Notes: generated from the sequence alone by a model not told the origin. A stretch of 64,000 nt of DNA from Agreia sp. PsM10 (GCF_030433855.1 NZ_JARUXC010000013.1:47813-111812), one strand, 5' to 3'; counted from the first letter of the stretch, positions 19,581-32,138 are shown. Made by a program: numbers and translations.

Positions 19581-21053
19581 GTGTTCGGAATCAGTGCGGT
19601 GGGCTGGGTTCTGATCTTCGGCGTGCTCATCGATTTCCTCGTTCGCGTCACGGCGATCATCGTCGTTCCCCGCAACCGGCGCCCGGCCACTGCGGTGGCG
19701 TGGCTCATGGCCATCTTCTTCCTGCCCTACATCGGCGTTCTCACCTTTCTGCTCATCGGCAGCTACAAACTGCCCAAGAAGAGGCGTGACAAGCAGCAGG
19801 CGATCAACCAGTTCATCCTCGAGACCACCGAGGGCATCGACCTGGTCACCAAGAACCACGCATGGCCGCCGTGGCTCGAGTCCGTGGTCGAGCTCAACCG
19901 CAACCTCGGCGCGATGCCTCTCGTCGGCGGCAACAACGCCAGTCTCATCGGCGACTACGCCGCGTCGATCGCGGCCATGGCGGCCGACGTGGGCAAGGCC
20001 CGTCGTTACGTGCACGTCGAGTTCTACATCATGTCGTACGACACGGCCTCCGAGGCGTTCTTCGACGCCCTGGGAGCCGCGGTCAAGCGCGGCGTGACCG
20101 TGCGCGTGCTGCTCGACCACATCGCATCCATCAGATCGCCGCACCACCGCAGGACGACGAGGAAACTCACCGACCTCGGCGTTCAGTGGTCGTTCATGCT
20201 GCCCGTGCAGCCCCTGCGCGGCAAGTACCAGCGGCCCGACCTGCGCAACCACCGCAAGCTGCTCATCATCGACGGCAAGATCGGGTACATGGGGTCGCAG
20301 AACATGATCGACCGCAGCTACAACAAGCGCGGCAACATCCGTCGCGGCCTCAAGTGGCAAGACCTGATGACCCGACTCGACGGCCCGATCGTCGCCGGCC
20401 TCAACGCCATCTTCATCACCGACTGGTACAGCGAGACCAACGAGCTGCTGATGCGCGAGACCGACCCGATCACCCCCGACGTCATCGAGGAGGCGCCCGA
20501 CTCGCTCGACTGCCAGGTGGTGCCCTCCGGCCCGGGGTTCGAGGGAGAGAACAACCTCAGGCTCTTCCTCGCACTTCTCTACTACGCGCAGACCCGCATC
20601 ATCGTGACCAGCCCGTACTTCGTGCCCGACGAGGCGATGCTCTACGCCATCACCACCGCCACGCAGCGCGGCGTGGAGGTCGAGCTCTTCGTGTCGGAGA
20701 TCGGCGACCAGGGTCTGGTCTACCACGCCCAGCGTTCGTACTACGAGGCCCTGTTGCGGGCGGGCGTGCGCATCTACATGTACCGGGCGCCGTACATTCT
20801 GCACGCCAAGCACTTCACGATCGACGACGACGTGGCCGTGATCGGCTCGAGCAACATGGACATGCGCTCGTTCAGCCTCAACATGGAGGTCTCGCTGATG
20901 GTGCGCGGCCGGTCGTTCGTGACCGAGATGCGCGCCATCGAAGACGGCTACCGCAAGCTCAGCCGCGAGCTCACCCTCGACGACTGGCTCACGCAGCCGC
21001 TGCGATCGACGATCCTCGACAACCTGGCCCGGCTCACGAGCGCCCTGCAGTAG
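19581..21053 (+). CDS. cls: Cardiolipin synthase (phospholipase D family)
   Basis: It makes cardiolipin from two phosphatidylglycerol molecules. The 490-aa protein has two N-terminal membrane helices (about residues 7–28 and 37–58). Two HKD motifs follow: NHRKLLIIDGKIGYMGSQN and LHAKHFTIDDDVAVIGSSN. Both have the full HxKxxxxD set, so both half-sites should work. GTG start. Its stop codon abuts the stop of the convergent pirin gene, with no spare base for a terminator. Confidence 0.95.
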   Translation: MFGISAVGWVLIFGVLIDFLVRVTAIIVVPRNRRPATAVAWLMAIFFLPYIGVLTFLLIGSYKLPKKRRDKQQAINQFILETTEGIDLVTKNHAWPPWLESVVELNRNLGAMPLVGGNNASLIGDYAASIAAMAADVGKARRYVHVEFYIMSYDTASEAFFDALGAAVKRGVTVRVLLDHIASIRSPHHRRTTRKLTDLGVQWSFMLPVQPLRGKYQRPDLRNHRKLLIIDGKIGYMGSQNMIDRSYNKRGNIRRGLKWQDLMTRLDGPIVAGLNAIFITDWYSETNELLMRETDPITPDVIEEAPDSLDCQVVPSGPGFEGENNLRLFLALLYYAQTRIIVTSPYFVPDEAMLYAITTATQRGVEVELFVSEIGDQGLVYHAQRSYYEALLRAGVRIYMYRAPYILHAKHFTIDDDVAVIGSSNMDMRSFSLNMEVSLMVRGRSFVTEMRAIEDGYRKLSRELTLDDWLTQPLRSTILDNLARLTSALQ

Positions 21054-22082
21054 CTAGCGGCGCCGGGGCAGCAGCCGCACGGTGGGCAGCTCCGGCGCGG
21101 GCAGGGGCGAGCCGGTGTAGCGGTGACCATCACGGTCGCCGTGGCCGCCGTGCGTGCTGGTGAAGCGCGGGCTCTGCGCATCCGGTTCGCCGTCGCCGAT
21201 CGCCTCGGCCTGCCAGGCCGTGCGGTACTCCACGATCTCCTCGTGGGTGCGCCCGACGAAGTTCCACCACATGACGATCTGCTCGCCGAACGGCTCGCCG
21301 CCGATCAGGACGAGTCGCGCGGCCTCGTCGCCCGTCTCGATGGTCAGGCCGGATGCGCCGGTCTCGACGAAGGCGAGCTCGGTGCGGGCGACGGGCGTGC
21401 CGTCGATGGTGACGGAGCCGGTGTCGACCAGGACTCCGTGCTCGTCGAGCGGATCGACCGGAAGCGTGATGCGGGTGTGCCGCGGAATGTCGAGCTGTGC
21501 CGCGACGATGCGGGAGAAGGTCGTGGCCTGAGCGGTGACGCCGGCCACGGTGCCGAAGAACACGGCGATGCGGGCTCCGTCGAGGTCGGTGACAACGGCG
21601 TCGTGGCTCTCGAAGAAGGGCGCGATGTGTCGGGACGCGTCGGGGAGGGCGAGCCAGAGCTGCACGCCGTGCAGAAGAGTGGTGTTCTCGGTCGAGACCT
21701 CGGAATGGCTGATGCCGCGCCCCGCCGTCATGAGATGGAGCTCCGAAGGCCGGATGAACGCGTGGCTGCCCACGCTGTCGCGGTGCTCGATCTCGCCGTC
21801 GAAGAGCCAGCTCACAGTCTGCAGGCCGGTGTGCGGATGCGGCGGCACGACCATGCCCGCGCCCGTGCGCACATCGGTGGGACCGTAGTGGTCGACGAAG
21901 CACCAGGCGCCGATCATGCTGCGCTCCCTGCTCGGCAGCGTTCGGTGCACGGTCATCGCGCGAGGGCCGCCGAGGGGGACCTCGCGGGGAGCCAGGATGG
22001 TGACGCGTCGCGGTTCGGCACCGAGGAGTTCCTCGTCGTCTCCGATGAGGAGCTCATCCGGATGCTTTTCGAGGTTGCTCAC
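21054..22082 (-). CDS. Pirin family protein
   Basis: A bicupin of 342 aa. The first cupin contains the PPHPHTGLQTVSWLFDGEIEHRDS segment with the conserved metal ligands (HPH…E) and the pirin motif MTAGRGISHSE. The C-terminal cupin keeps VLIGGEPFGEQIVMWWNFVGR. Some pirins are quercetin dioxygenases and others act as redox sensors; none of this can be told apart here. The frame is open further upstream to an ATG at 22157, but GTG 22082 begins the usual SNLEKHPDELL start. It also lies seven bases after a TAGGCT -10 box, so a leaderless GTG start is preferred. Confidence 0.92.
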   Translation of the reverse strand: MSNLEKHPDELLIGDDEELLGAEPRRVTILAPREVPLGGPRAMTVHRTLPSRERSMIGAWCFVDHYGPTDVRTGAGMVVPPHPHTGLQTVSWLFDGEIEHRDSVGSHAFIRPSELHLMTAGRGISHSEVSTENTTLLHGVQLWLALPDASRHIAPFFESHDAVVTDLDGARIAVFFGTVAGVTAQATTFSRIVAAQLDIPRHTRITLPVDPLDEHGVLVDTGSVTIDGTPVARTELAFVETGASGLTIETGDEAARLVLIGGEPFGEQIVMWWNFVGRTHEEIVEYRTAWQAEAIGDGEPDAQSPRFTSTHGGHGDRDGHRYTGSPLPAPELPTVRLLPRRR

Positions 22083-22089
22083 AGCAGGA

Positions 22090-22095
22090 AGCCTA
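22090..22095 (-). promoter_or_regulatory. -10 box TAGGCT for the pirin gene
   Basis: It lies seven bases before GTG 22082. This is the spacing of a leaderless transcript and helps choose that start over the upstream ATG. Confidence 0.5.
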
Positions 22096-22164
22096 TGCCT
22101 CGATGCGCCCGCATGGACCGCTGGTGCCGGATGCACTGCCCTCGGCCTCGTGTGCATGGCGAAC

Positions 22165-22205
22165 GCGACAGGCCCGGGGAACGGATCGTTCCCTGGGCCT
22201 GTCGC
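22165..22205 (-). terminator. Strong hairpin downstream of the SDR gene
   Basis: A 19-bp stem (22165–22183 with 22187–22205, one G·T pair) with a 3-base loop. It lies just past the SDR stop on the reverse strand and should end that transcript. Confidence 0.8.
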
Positions 22206-22207
22206 GG

Positions 22208-22230
22208 CGTTCCCTGAGCCCGTCGAAGGG
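22208..22230. repeat. Interspersed repeat, CGTTCCCTGAGCCYGTCGAAGGG copy
   Basis: This 23-base copy differs by one base from the copy at 47368–47390. A reverse-strand copy lies at 47953–47975. It lies between a terminator hairpin and the SDR stop codon. It is a short, partly palindromic element widespread in actinobacterial intergenic DNA. Confidence 0.75.
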
Positions 22231-22237
22231 CCTGCCG

Positions 22238-23131
22238 TTACGGCGTGGGCATGCCGCCGTTCACGTTGAGCGTCTCGCCGATGACGTAGCTCGACTCGGG
22301 CGATGCCAGGAAGACATACGCCGGAGCGAGCTCGGCGGGCTGTCCCCAGCGGCCGAGCGGGGTCTGCTCGCCGACGTCCGGCAGCTTCTCGGGCGGCTGG
22401 CCGCCCGCGGTCTGCAAGGGAGTCCAGATCGGCCCCGGCGCCACGACGTTGACTCGGATGCCCTTCGGCGCGAGCTGCTGGGCCAGCGCCTTGGAGAACG
22501 CGTTGATCGACGCCTTGGTGGTGGCGTAGTCGACCAGCATCTCGCTGGGCGAGTAGCCCTGGATCGACGAGGTGTTGATGATGGTCGATCCGGCACCGAG
22601 GTGGGGGAGAGCGGCCTTCGTGATCCAGAACATCGCGTAGACGTTGGTCTTGAACGTCTCGTCGAACTGCTCGTCGGAGATCTCGTCGAGGGACTCGCGG
22701 AACTGCTGCTTGCCAGCATTGTTCACGAGGATGTCGAGACCGCCCAGGCCGTCGACGGCCTGAGCCACGAGGTCGCGGCAGAACGCGGAGTCGACGATGT
22801 CACCGGGGATGGCGACGGCCGTGCGGCCCTCGGCCTCGATCAGCTCGACGACGCGCTTCGCGTCCGTCTCCTCCTCGGGCAGGTAGGAGATGGCCACGTC
22901 GGCACCCTCGCGGGCATAGGCGATCGCGACGGCGGCTCCGATGCCGGAGTCGCCTCCCGTGATGAGGGCCTTGCGGCCGGTGAGGCGGCCGGTGCCTCGG
23001 TAGCTCTTCTCGCCGCGGTCGGCCGTGTCGTCGAGGTTCGCGTCGAGACCGGCGCCCTCCTGGTACTGCGCTTTCGTGTCGATGTCGGCGAACATCTTCG
23101 TGGGGTCCTGGAGTGTGTACTGATCAGTCAT
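22238..23131 (-). CDS. Short-chain dehydrogenase/reductase (general-stress YhdF/YdaD type)
   Basis: An SDR oxidoreductase of 297 aa. The extended N-terminus (about 50 residues with QDPTKMF) is typical of the YhdF/YdaD-like stress SDRs. The cofactor motif is TGGDSGIG, followed by NNAGKQ, and the active site is SS–YATTK (Tyr and Lys present). The end GETLNVNGGMP is canonical. The substrate is unknown. It is single, with a leaderless-type promoter and a strong terminator. Confidence 0.93.
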   Translation of the reverse strand: MTDQYTLQDPTKMFADIDTKAQYQEGAGLDANLDDTADRGEKSYRGTGRLTGRKALITGGDSGIGAAVAIAYAREGADVAISYLPEEETDAKRVVELIEAEGRTAVAIPGDIVDSAFCRDLVAQAVDGLGGLDILVNNAGKQQFRESLDEISDEQFDETFKTNVYAMFWITKAALPHLGAGSTIINTSSIQGYSPSEMLVDYATTKASINAFSKALAQQLAPKGIRVNVVAPGPIWTPLQTAGGQPPEKLPDVGEQTPLGRWGQPAELAPAYVFLASPESSYVIGETLNVNGGMPTP

Positions 23132-23137
23132 GTCTCA

Positions 23138-23143
23138 AGGCTA
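23138..23143 (-). promoter_or_regulatory. -10 box TAGCCT of a leaderless SDR transcript
   Basis: It lies six bases before ATG 23131. Confidence 0.6.
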
Positions 23144-23248
23144 GGTCGGGCGCGCGAGTCGGCCGGGGGCGGTTGCGCAGTCGTGGCGAGCGTGTTTCAC
23201 TCCCGCCCGTGACGGTCTCCGGCCCGACCTCGCTCGGGGCGGAGCGCA

Positions 23249-23266
23249 GTCACGCCTAGGGCGAAC
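23249..23266 (+). promoter_or_regulatory. Putative ClgR operator upstream of clpC
   Basis: The core CGCCTAGGGCG followed by AAC matches the corynebacterial ClgR consensus WNNWCGCYNANRGCGWWS, as I recall it, at every defined base except the first W. It is 80 bases before the clpC ATG, where an activator of the Clp regulon is expected. A TAGCAT -10-like hexamer lies near 23295. Confidence 0.6.
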
Positions 23267-23345
23267 AGAGCAGTATTCGCGCCCGACGCTGATTAGCATC
23301 AGTACATCGAGCGCCATCCCTGCCCTGGCGTTCAAGGAGACAGAC

Positions 23346-25874
<2,529 letters not shown>

Positions 25875-25890
25875 GAGACAGCCGCAACGA

Positions 25891-25946
25891 ACGCGAATGC
25901 CGCGTTCCGATCTCCCATACGGGAATCGGAACGCGGCATTCCGCGT
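25891..25946 (+). terminator. Hairpin terminator after clpC
   Basis: The arms 25891–25911 and 25925–25946 pair over 21 bp with one bulged base, 16 bases past the stop codon. TTCGG follows. Confidence 0.85.
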
Positions 25947-25970
25947 TTCGGACGCGGCGTGACGAGTCCC

Positions 25971-25976
25971 TACACT
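25971..25976 (+). promoter_or_regulatory. -10 box TACACT of a leaderless transcript
   Basis: It lies exactly six bases before ATG 25983. It favours that start over an in-frame GTG 24 bases upstream, which would lie inside the promoter. Confidence 0.6.
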
Positions 25977-25982
25977 GGGCGC

Positions 25983-26495
25983 ATGCCGAGCTCTGTGCAG
26001 TTGCGTTACTACCCCGCTCGCCGGATCCTGGTGCGCGGGCAGCCCGCGGAGATTCTCGCCACGGTGGCGGGGGTGTTCGTCGCCCGGGGGTTCCACCCTG
26101 CAACCGCGATCGACGAGTCGACCATCGAGCTGGAGATCGGCTCGGCGGCCCGTGAGTTCTGGCTCAGCGGCTCGATCCTGGCCGACGCTGCCCGGTTTCT
26201 TCTCCCGGCCCGCGCCCGAGCACTTGTCGTGCACGGCTTCGCGGTCGCCCAGGTGGTTCCGTCCGAGGCCGCGGACGCCGCTCATCCGGAGACCTGGCTC
26301 ACCGTCTCGGCCGTCAGCGGTCTCGAGACCCACAGCGACGTCGTCGACGCCATCGACCACTGCCTGACCCACTTCGCGGGCGTCGGGCAGCTGGTGGATG
26401 CGGGCGAACCCCTCAGCGCCCTCGAGTTTCCCGCCGATTCGGTCTGCAATCCGAAGGGCTTCCGCGCATGGCGGAGGCAGAGGCGGCGCGGCTGA
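25983..26495 (+). CDS. Conserved hypothetical protein, 170 aa
   Basis: I do not recognise a family. The protein looks cytoplasmic and globular, with no signal peptide or membrane helix. It has many aromatic/basic residues early (YYPARRILVRGQ), a central alternation of β-like stretches (STIELEIGSAAREFWLSGS) and a basic C-terminus ending WRRQRRRG that could contact nucleic acid. G/C third-position bias supports coding. It starts at the predicted transcription start and lies between the clpC terminator and pnuC. Confidence 0.65.
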   Translation: MPSSVQLRYYPARRILVRGQPAEILATVAGVFVARGFHPATAIDESTIELEIGSAAREFWLSGSILADAARFLLPARARALVVHGFAVAQVVPSEAADAAHPETWLTVSAVSGLETHSDVVDAIDHCLTHFAGVGQLVDAGEPLSALEFPADSVCNPKGFRAWRRQRRRG

Positions 26496-26574
26496 AGGTG
26501 GCCGAGAGGGAATGGCGCGCATGCCCCTGGCGTTGTGTCGCTGTGGCCCACCGGTCTGAGAGAGAAGGCGCACC

Positions 26575-27267
26575 GTGGATGTTCTGAACTGGCTGTTCAA
26601 CGCACAGCTGCACATCGGCGACCAGACGATCCTGTGGCGCGAGGTTCTCGGCAATGTGTTCGGGCTGCTCAGTGCGCTGGGCGGGATGCGACGCAAGGTC
26701 TGGGCATGGCCGGTCGGCATCGTGGGCAACGCCCTTCTCTTCACCGTGTTCCTCGGCGCCGTGTTCGGCACCCCCAACCCGGTGAACCTCCTCGGCCAGG
26801 CCGGTCGGCAGGTGATGTTCATCGTCGTGTCGATCTACGGCTGGGTGCGCTGGCAGCAGGCGAAGCACGACGGCGGAGCCGCGGTGAGCCCGCAGTGGGC
26901 CGGGTGGAAGAACAGGATCCGGCTCGTGGTGGCTCTCGTCGGCGGCACGGCGATCGTGACGCCGGTGTTCCAACTGCTGGGGTCGTACGAGCCCGTCTGG
27001 GCCGACGCGTGGATCTTCGTGGGCTCGCTACTCGCCACCTACGGCATGGCCAAGGGCTGGGTCGAATTCTGGTTGATCTGGGTGGCCGTCGACCTCGTCG
27101 GCGTTCCCCTGCTGGTGTCTGCCGGCTACTACGCCTCCGCCTTCATGTATGTGTTCTACGGGGCGTTCACGATCGTGGGCTTCATTGTGTGGGCACGCAT
27201 CCGTCGGGGCGAGAGGCTCACGATCGAGACGCGTTTTCCCGACCCCACGGTGCGCACCGAGTCGTGA
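26575..27267 (+). CDS. pnuC: Nicotinamide riboside transporter
   Basis: A 230-aa transporter of the PnuC family with seven predicted membrane helices and the conserved short motifs around W(A/P)–G–GN and IYGWVRWQ. It brings in nicotinamide riboside for NAD synthesis, with trapping by a cytoplasmic kinase. GTG start after a GAGAAGG ribosome-binding site. No NAD- or TPP-type riboswitch is convincing in the 80 bases upstream. Confidence 0.92.
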   Translation: MDVLNWLFNAQLHIGDQTILWREVLGNVFGLLSALGGMRRKVWAWPVGIVGNALLFTVFLGAVFGTPNPVNLLGQAGRQVMFIVVSIYGWVRWQQAKHDGGAAVSPQWAGWKNRIRLVVALVGGTAIVTPVFQLLGSYEPVWADAWIFVGSLLATYGMAKGWVEFWLIWVAVDLVGVPLLVSAGYYASAFMYVFYGAFTIVGFIVWARIRRGERLTIETRFPDPTVRTES

Positions 27268-27389
27268 CCGGCGGCAGATCCGTTCGCGCATCCGCGTCAT
27301 GATTCGCACCGGTTCGTGTCTCTTGAGGTGAGGGCATACAGCCCGGTCGGCACGCGGGCAAAACGGGACGGATCATCAGAAGGCTGGGC

Positions 27390-27506
27390 ATGAAGAAGAT
27401 CATCAGAAAGCTGGGCGACCGCCGGGTGTCGAACATCGAGCGACGCGTCACGCCCCGCGAGCTCGAACTGCTCGGCCGTCTCCTGTCACAGGAATCGAAG
27501 GCCTGA
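27390..27506 (+). CDS. Possible 38-aa basic peptide
   Basis: The short ORF MKKIIRKLGDRR…SQESKA has 11 Lys/Arg among its first 23 residues and an amphipathic second half (ELELLGRLL). An imperfect 18-base direct repeat, ATCATCAGAA(A/G)GCTGGGC, overlaps its start, with one copy before and one copy inside the gene. This hints at duplication of the 5' end. There is no clear Shine-Dalgarno sequence. Coding is plausible from the codon bias but not proven. Confidence 0.35.
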   Translation: MKKIIRKLGDRRVSNIERRVTPRELELLGRLLSQESKA

Positions 27507-27542
27507 TCGCGCGCTGTGCGCGGCACAGGGGCGAAGTGGCAA

Positions 27543-27548
27543 TAGGCT
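27543..27548 (+). promoter_or_regulatory. -10 box TAGGCT of a leaderless acetyltransferase transcript
   Basis: It lies six bases before ATG 27555, and there is no Shine-Dalgarno sequence. Confidence 0.65.
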
Positions 27549-27554
27549 GGTTCG

Positions 27555-28085
27555 ATGCCCGAAGTGACGAAGCCCGCCCCCACCTACACGGTGCGGCGCG
27601 CGCAGACGAGTGATGTGCCGTGGATCAAGGAGCTCGTGGAGCCCCTCGTTCAGCGACGAATCCTCCTGGGCAAAGAGCTCGTCGTGTTCTACGAGGCGGT
27701 GCAGGAGTTCTACATCGCCATCGACGATGAGGGCAATCGCATCGGCTGCGGCGCCCTGCACGTGTTCTGGGACGACCTCGGCGAGGTGCGCACTCTGGCC
27801 GTGGCCGACGCCTGGCTCGGCAAGGGCGTGGGCCGCGCTCTGCTCGAGGCCGTCGAGGGCGAGGCGCGAAGGCTCGGTCTCACGCGACTGTTCTGCCTCA
27901 CCTTCGAGGTGGGCTTCTTCGAGCGCAACGGCTTCATCGCGTCGCCGCTCGGCCTCGTCGATCCCGACGTGTACTCCGAACTGGTGCGCTCTCCCGACGA
28001 GGGCGTCGCCGAGTTCCTCGACCTCGCTCGCGTCAAGCCGAACACGCTCGGCAACACGCGCATGCTGAAGCACCTCACCTCGTAA
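27555..28085 (+). CDS. argA: Amino-acid N-acetyltransferase, GNAT-type (ArgA-like)
   Basis: A single-domain GNAT protein of 176 aa that resembles the short ArgA found in actinobacteria, which acetylates glutamate from acetyl-CoA for arginine synthesis. The acyl-CoA-binding region EVRTLAVADAWLGKGVGRALL matches GNAT motif A (the R/QxxGxG/A pattern). CLTFEVGFFERNGF is typical of the subfamily, as is the N-terminal VRRAQTSDVPWIKELVEPL. No other arg genes are nearby, so the substrate is inferred from similarity alone. Confidence 0.85.
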   Translation: MPEVTKPAPTYTVRRAQTSDVPWIKELVEPLVQRRILLGKELVVFYEAVQEFYIAIDDEGNRIGCGALHVFWDDLGEVRTLAVADAWLGKGVGRALLEAVEGEARRLGLTRLFCLTFEVGFFERNGFIASPLGLVDPDVYSELVRSPDEGVAEFLDLARVKPNTLGNTRMLKHLTS

Positions 28086-28107
28086 CATGCCGAACATCTG
28101 CGGCGGG

Positions 28108-28113
28108 TAGCCT
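28108..28113 (+). promoter_or_regulatory. -10 box TAGCCT of a leaderless NUDIX transcript
   Basis: It lies six bases before ATG 28120. Confidence 0.65.
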
Positions 28114-28119
28114 GCTGCA

Positions 28120-28605
28120 ATGTCTCCGTACCAGGTCTGCGTCTGCTTCATCACCCAGCGCTCTGAGCAGGGTGTGCGCCAGGTGCTGCTCGGCCGCAAG
28201 AAGACAGGTCTCGGGCTCGGCAACATCGTGGGCCTCGGCGGCAAGATCGAACCCGGTGAGACGGCGCTGCAGGCCATCGTGCGCGAGATCGAAGAGGAGT
28301 CGAGCCTGATCGTCGAGCCGACCGCGGTGAGCGAGGTGGGCTTCATCCGATACGCCTTCCCGTTCCGCGAGAACTGGAGCCAGGACTCGACCGTCTTCGT
28401 CGTCGAGGCGTTCAGCGGAACGCCGGCCGAGTCCGACGAGCTCGTGCCCGACTGGTACGACGTGACCGAGCTGCCGCTCGACGGCATGTGGGACGACGCG
28501 AAGTACTGGCTGCCTCAGGTGCTCGCCGGTGAGACGGTGCACGCGAGCTTCACCTTCGGCGAAGACCTGAAGACCGTCTCCGAGTCGTCGTTCGACGCCG
28601 CGTAG
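28120..28605 (+). CDS. NUDIX hydrolase, 8-oxo-dGTP diphosphatase-like
   Basis: A protein of 161 aa. The Nudix box is complete: GGKIEPGETALQAIVREIEEES, with the expected G, E, REIEEE metal-binding residues. The N-terminal VCVCFITQR and the later W/Y-rich segment resemble the MTH1/MutT-like group that cleaves oxidised purine nucleotides, but substrate use cannot be told from sequence. It is transcribed alone from a leaderless promoter. Confidence 0.9.
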   Translation: MSPYQVCVCFITQRSEQGVRQVLLGRKKTGLGLGNIVGLGGKIEPGETALQAIVREIEEESSLIVEPTAVSEVGFIRYAFPFRENWSQDSTVFVVEAFSGTPAESDELVPDWYDVTELPLDGMWDDAKYWLPQVLAGETVHASFTFGEDLKTVSESSFDAA

Positions 28606-28693
28606 ACACCCGAAACGGGTATCCTCGAGAGTACGGCCGGATGCTCGCGGTCCGGCCCGCATTCCCCGTTCGATCAGCGTTGATTGGCACCCT

Positions 28694-29938
28694 ATGACGA
28701 GCCCGTGGCTCGCGCAGCCCCAGGCCGCGCCGGCAGCTCCCCGACCCCTGGTCAGGGCCTCCTGGAATCGCGCCCTCGAGCGGCACCTCGATCCCGAGCT
28801 GCTGCTCGCCGCCCTCGAGGTCGCCGAAGACGAACTCGTCGACTACAGGCTCGCGCATCCGCTCGCCTCGGTGCTGCCCGTCATCCGCCGCCTGCTCGTG
28901 CGCGACGCCGACGACGACTCCGGCATGCTCGTGGCCGTGGGGGATGCGATGGGTCGCCTTCTCTGGGTCGACGGCGACCGCGCGCTGAGGCGCAGGGCCG
29001 AAGGCATGCTGTTCGTCGAGGGAGCGGGCTGGGCGGAGAGCCGCGTGGGAACGTCGGCGCCGGGCACCGCGCTCGAACTCGATCACGCCGTGCAGATCTC
29101 GGGAGGCGAGCACTTCAACCGGCTGGTGCACGAATGGAGCTGCACCGCCGTGCCCGTGCACGACCCCGAGACCCGGCGCATCCTGGGCGTCATCGACATC
29201 ACCGGCGGTCGGCAGGCGGTCGACCCGCACACGCTGCCGCTGATGGAGGCGACGGCGGCGGCCGTGGAGTCCGAGCTGATGGTGCAGAGGCTCCGCGCCC
29301 AACGCGACCGCATCGGGGTGCGCCGCCGATCGCCGCGCACCGTCGCTCCTCCGACGAGGCCGCTGCTGCGCGTGCTGGGCCGCGACACGGGTGAGCTCAC
29401 GTCGCCCGCGGGTCGGGTGGAGCTCTCGGCGCGGCACACGGAACTGCTCACGCTGCTGGCCTGGCATCGGCAGGGCCTCTCTGCGGAGCAGCTCGCCCCG
29501 CTTCTCTACGACGAGGGGGAGTCGCCCGTGACCCTCAGGGCCGAGATGGTGCGGCTGCGCAAGGCGCTCGAGCGCGCGCACGTCGACCTCGGACTCGAAT
29601 CGCGGCCCTACCGACTCACGAATGCCCTCGAACTGGATGCGCAGCACGTTCTGGCCCTGCTCGATCGAGGGGCGCATCGCGTAGCCCTCGCAACGGCTAC
29701 GGGCGCGGTGCTGCCCGGCTCGTCGGCGCCCGGCATCGAGCACATCCGCGCGGAGGTGCGGGCGCGCCTGAGGGAGGCAGTTCTCACCGACGCGTCGGTC
29801 GACGTGCTGCTCGAGTACGCGCAGACGGCAGACGCGGTGGAGGACGCCGAGGTGTGGAGCGCCCTTCTGCGTCTGCTGCCCCCGCGCTCCCCGAGGCGGG
29901 CCGGCATCGTGGCCCACCTCGAGTCGCTCGAGGGCTGA
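28694..29938 (+). CDS. GAF-domain transcriptional regulator, near an aldehyde dehydrogenase gene
   Basis: A protein of 414 aa. A GAF-type sensor domain spans about residues 60–200 (GMLVAVGDAMGRLLWVDGD, GWAESRVGTSAPGTALELD, VHDPETRRILGVIDITGG), as in AcoR/σ54-style regulators. There is no AAA+ module. Residues 235–320 look like a winged-helix DNA-binding region (LSARHTELLTLLAWHRQGLSAEQLA). Such GAF regulators sit next to aldehyde dehydrogenase and DUF779 genes in actinobacteria, as here, and are likely to control them. ATG start. Confidence 0.82.
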   Translation: MTSPWLAQPQAAPAAPRPLVRASWNRALERHLDPELLLAALEVAEDELVDYRLAHPLASVLPVIRRLLVRDADDDSGMLVAVGDAMGRLLWVDGDRALRRRAEGMLFVEGAGWAESRVGTSAPGTALELDHAVQISGGEHFNRLVHEWSCTAVPVHDPETRRILGVIDITGGRQAVDPHTLPLMEATAAAVESELMVQRLRAQRDRIGVRRRSPRTVAPPTRPLLRVLGRDTGELTSPAGRVELSARHTELLTLLAWHRQGLSAEQLAPLLYDEGESPVTLRAEMVRLRKALERAHVDLGLESRPYRLTNALELDAQHVLALLDRGAHRVALATATGAVLPGSSAPGIEHIRAEVRARLREAVLTDASVDVLLEYAQTADAVEDAEVWSALLRLLPPRSPRRAGIVAHLESLEG

Positions 29939-29946
29939 CGTCGTTC

Positions 29947-30372
29947 CTAGGCTGCGGGGGCGAACAGCTCGAGCGCGATGTTGTCGGGGTCGCGGAACTC
30001 GAGGATGTAACCCGAGCCGATGTCCTTGACGTCCTCGTGAGTGATTCCGAGCCCGTCGAGCACGACCGCGGCGGCATCGAGCTGCTCGCGGCCGGCGACC
30101 GCGAAGCTCAGGTGGTCGAGGCCCACCCTGTTCTCGTCGAAGCTGTCGGCGTCGTCGGCCACCGGGCGCAGGCCGAGCAGCCCGCCCGGGTAGGAGTAGA
30201 TGACGCCGCCGAACAGGAAGGCGAGCTTCTCCTTCGTCTCCTCGTCTGCATCGGCGGGCGGCGCCTCGTAGGCCACGTCGAAGCCGAAGACGGAGTCGTA
30301 GAACGCCCGAGAGGCGGCGATGTCGACGACGGTGAGGCGTACGTGGGCGTAATCGATGGCGGGAATGGGCAC
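29947..30372 (-). CDS. VOC-family (glyoxalase/dioxygenase fold) protein
   Basis: A protein of 141 aa. Paired βαβββ modules are marked by AHVRLTVVDIAASRAFYDSVFGF and by HLSFAV…GSGYILEFRDPDNIALELF. Metal ligands H and E are present at the usual sites. The substrate is unknown. The frame is open to 30420, but GTG 30372 has GGAG six bases upstream and gives the standard VOC start. It lies between the GAF regulator and the aldehyde dehydrogenase on the opposite strand. Confidence 0.87.
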   Translation of the reverse strand: MPIPAIDYAHVRLTVVDIAASRAFYDSVFGFDVAYEAPPADADEETKEKLAFLFGGVIYSYPGGLLGLRPVADDADSFDENRVGLDHLSFAVAGREQLDAAAVVLDGLGITHEDVKDIGSGYILEFRDPDNIALELFAPAA

Positions 30373-30589
30373 GGCGATCTCCAATGATCGGAGGGGGGAT
30401 GAGCGGACATCTCCGACCATGCCACGGAGGTTCTCCGCGGATTAGGCCTTGACCTCACAGGTGCAACCCGGCGTCGGCATGCGCGCCGTCGCATCCGGCC
30501 CCGTGCAACGGCCTGCAACGTCGCGAAGCGTAGCGTCGGGGGAGTCTGAACCACAGACATCCGACAACGACGTCGAAAGGCACACACGC

Positions 30590-32113
<1,524 letters not shown>

Positions 32114-32138
32114 TGCCGCGGATCGCGCGGCTCGTGCC

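Noticed and set aside
26496..26574. TPP- or NAD-riboswitch upstream of pnuC, prompted by a CTGAGA
   Set aside because: The remaining conserved blocks and stems of these aptamers are missing, and there is too little space.
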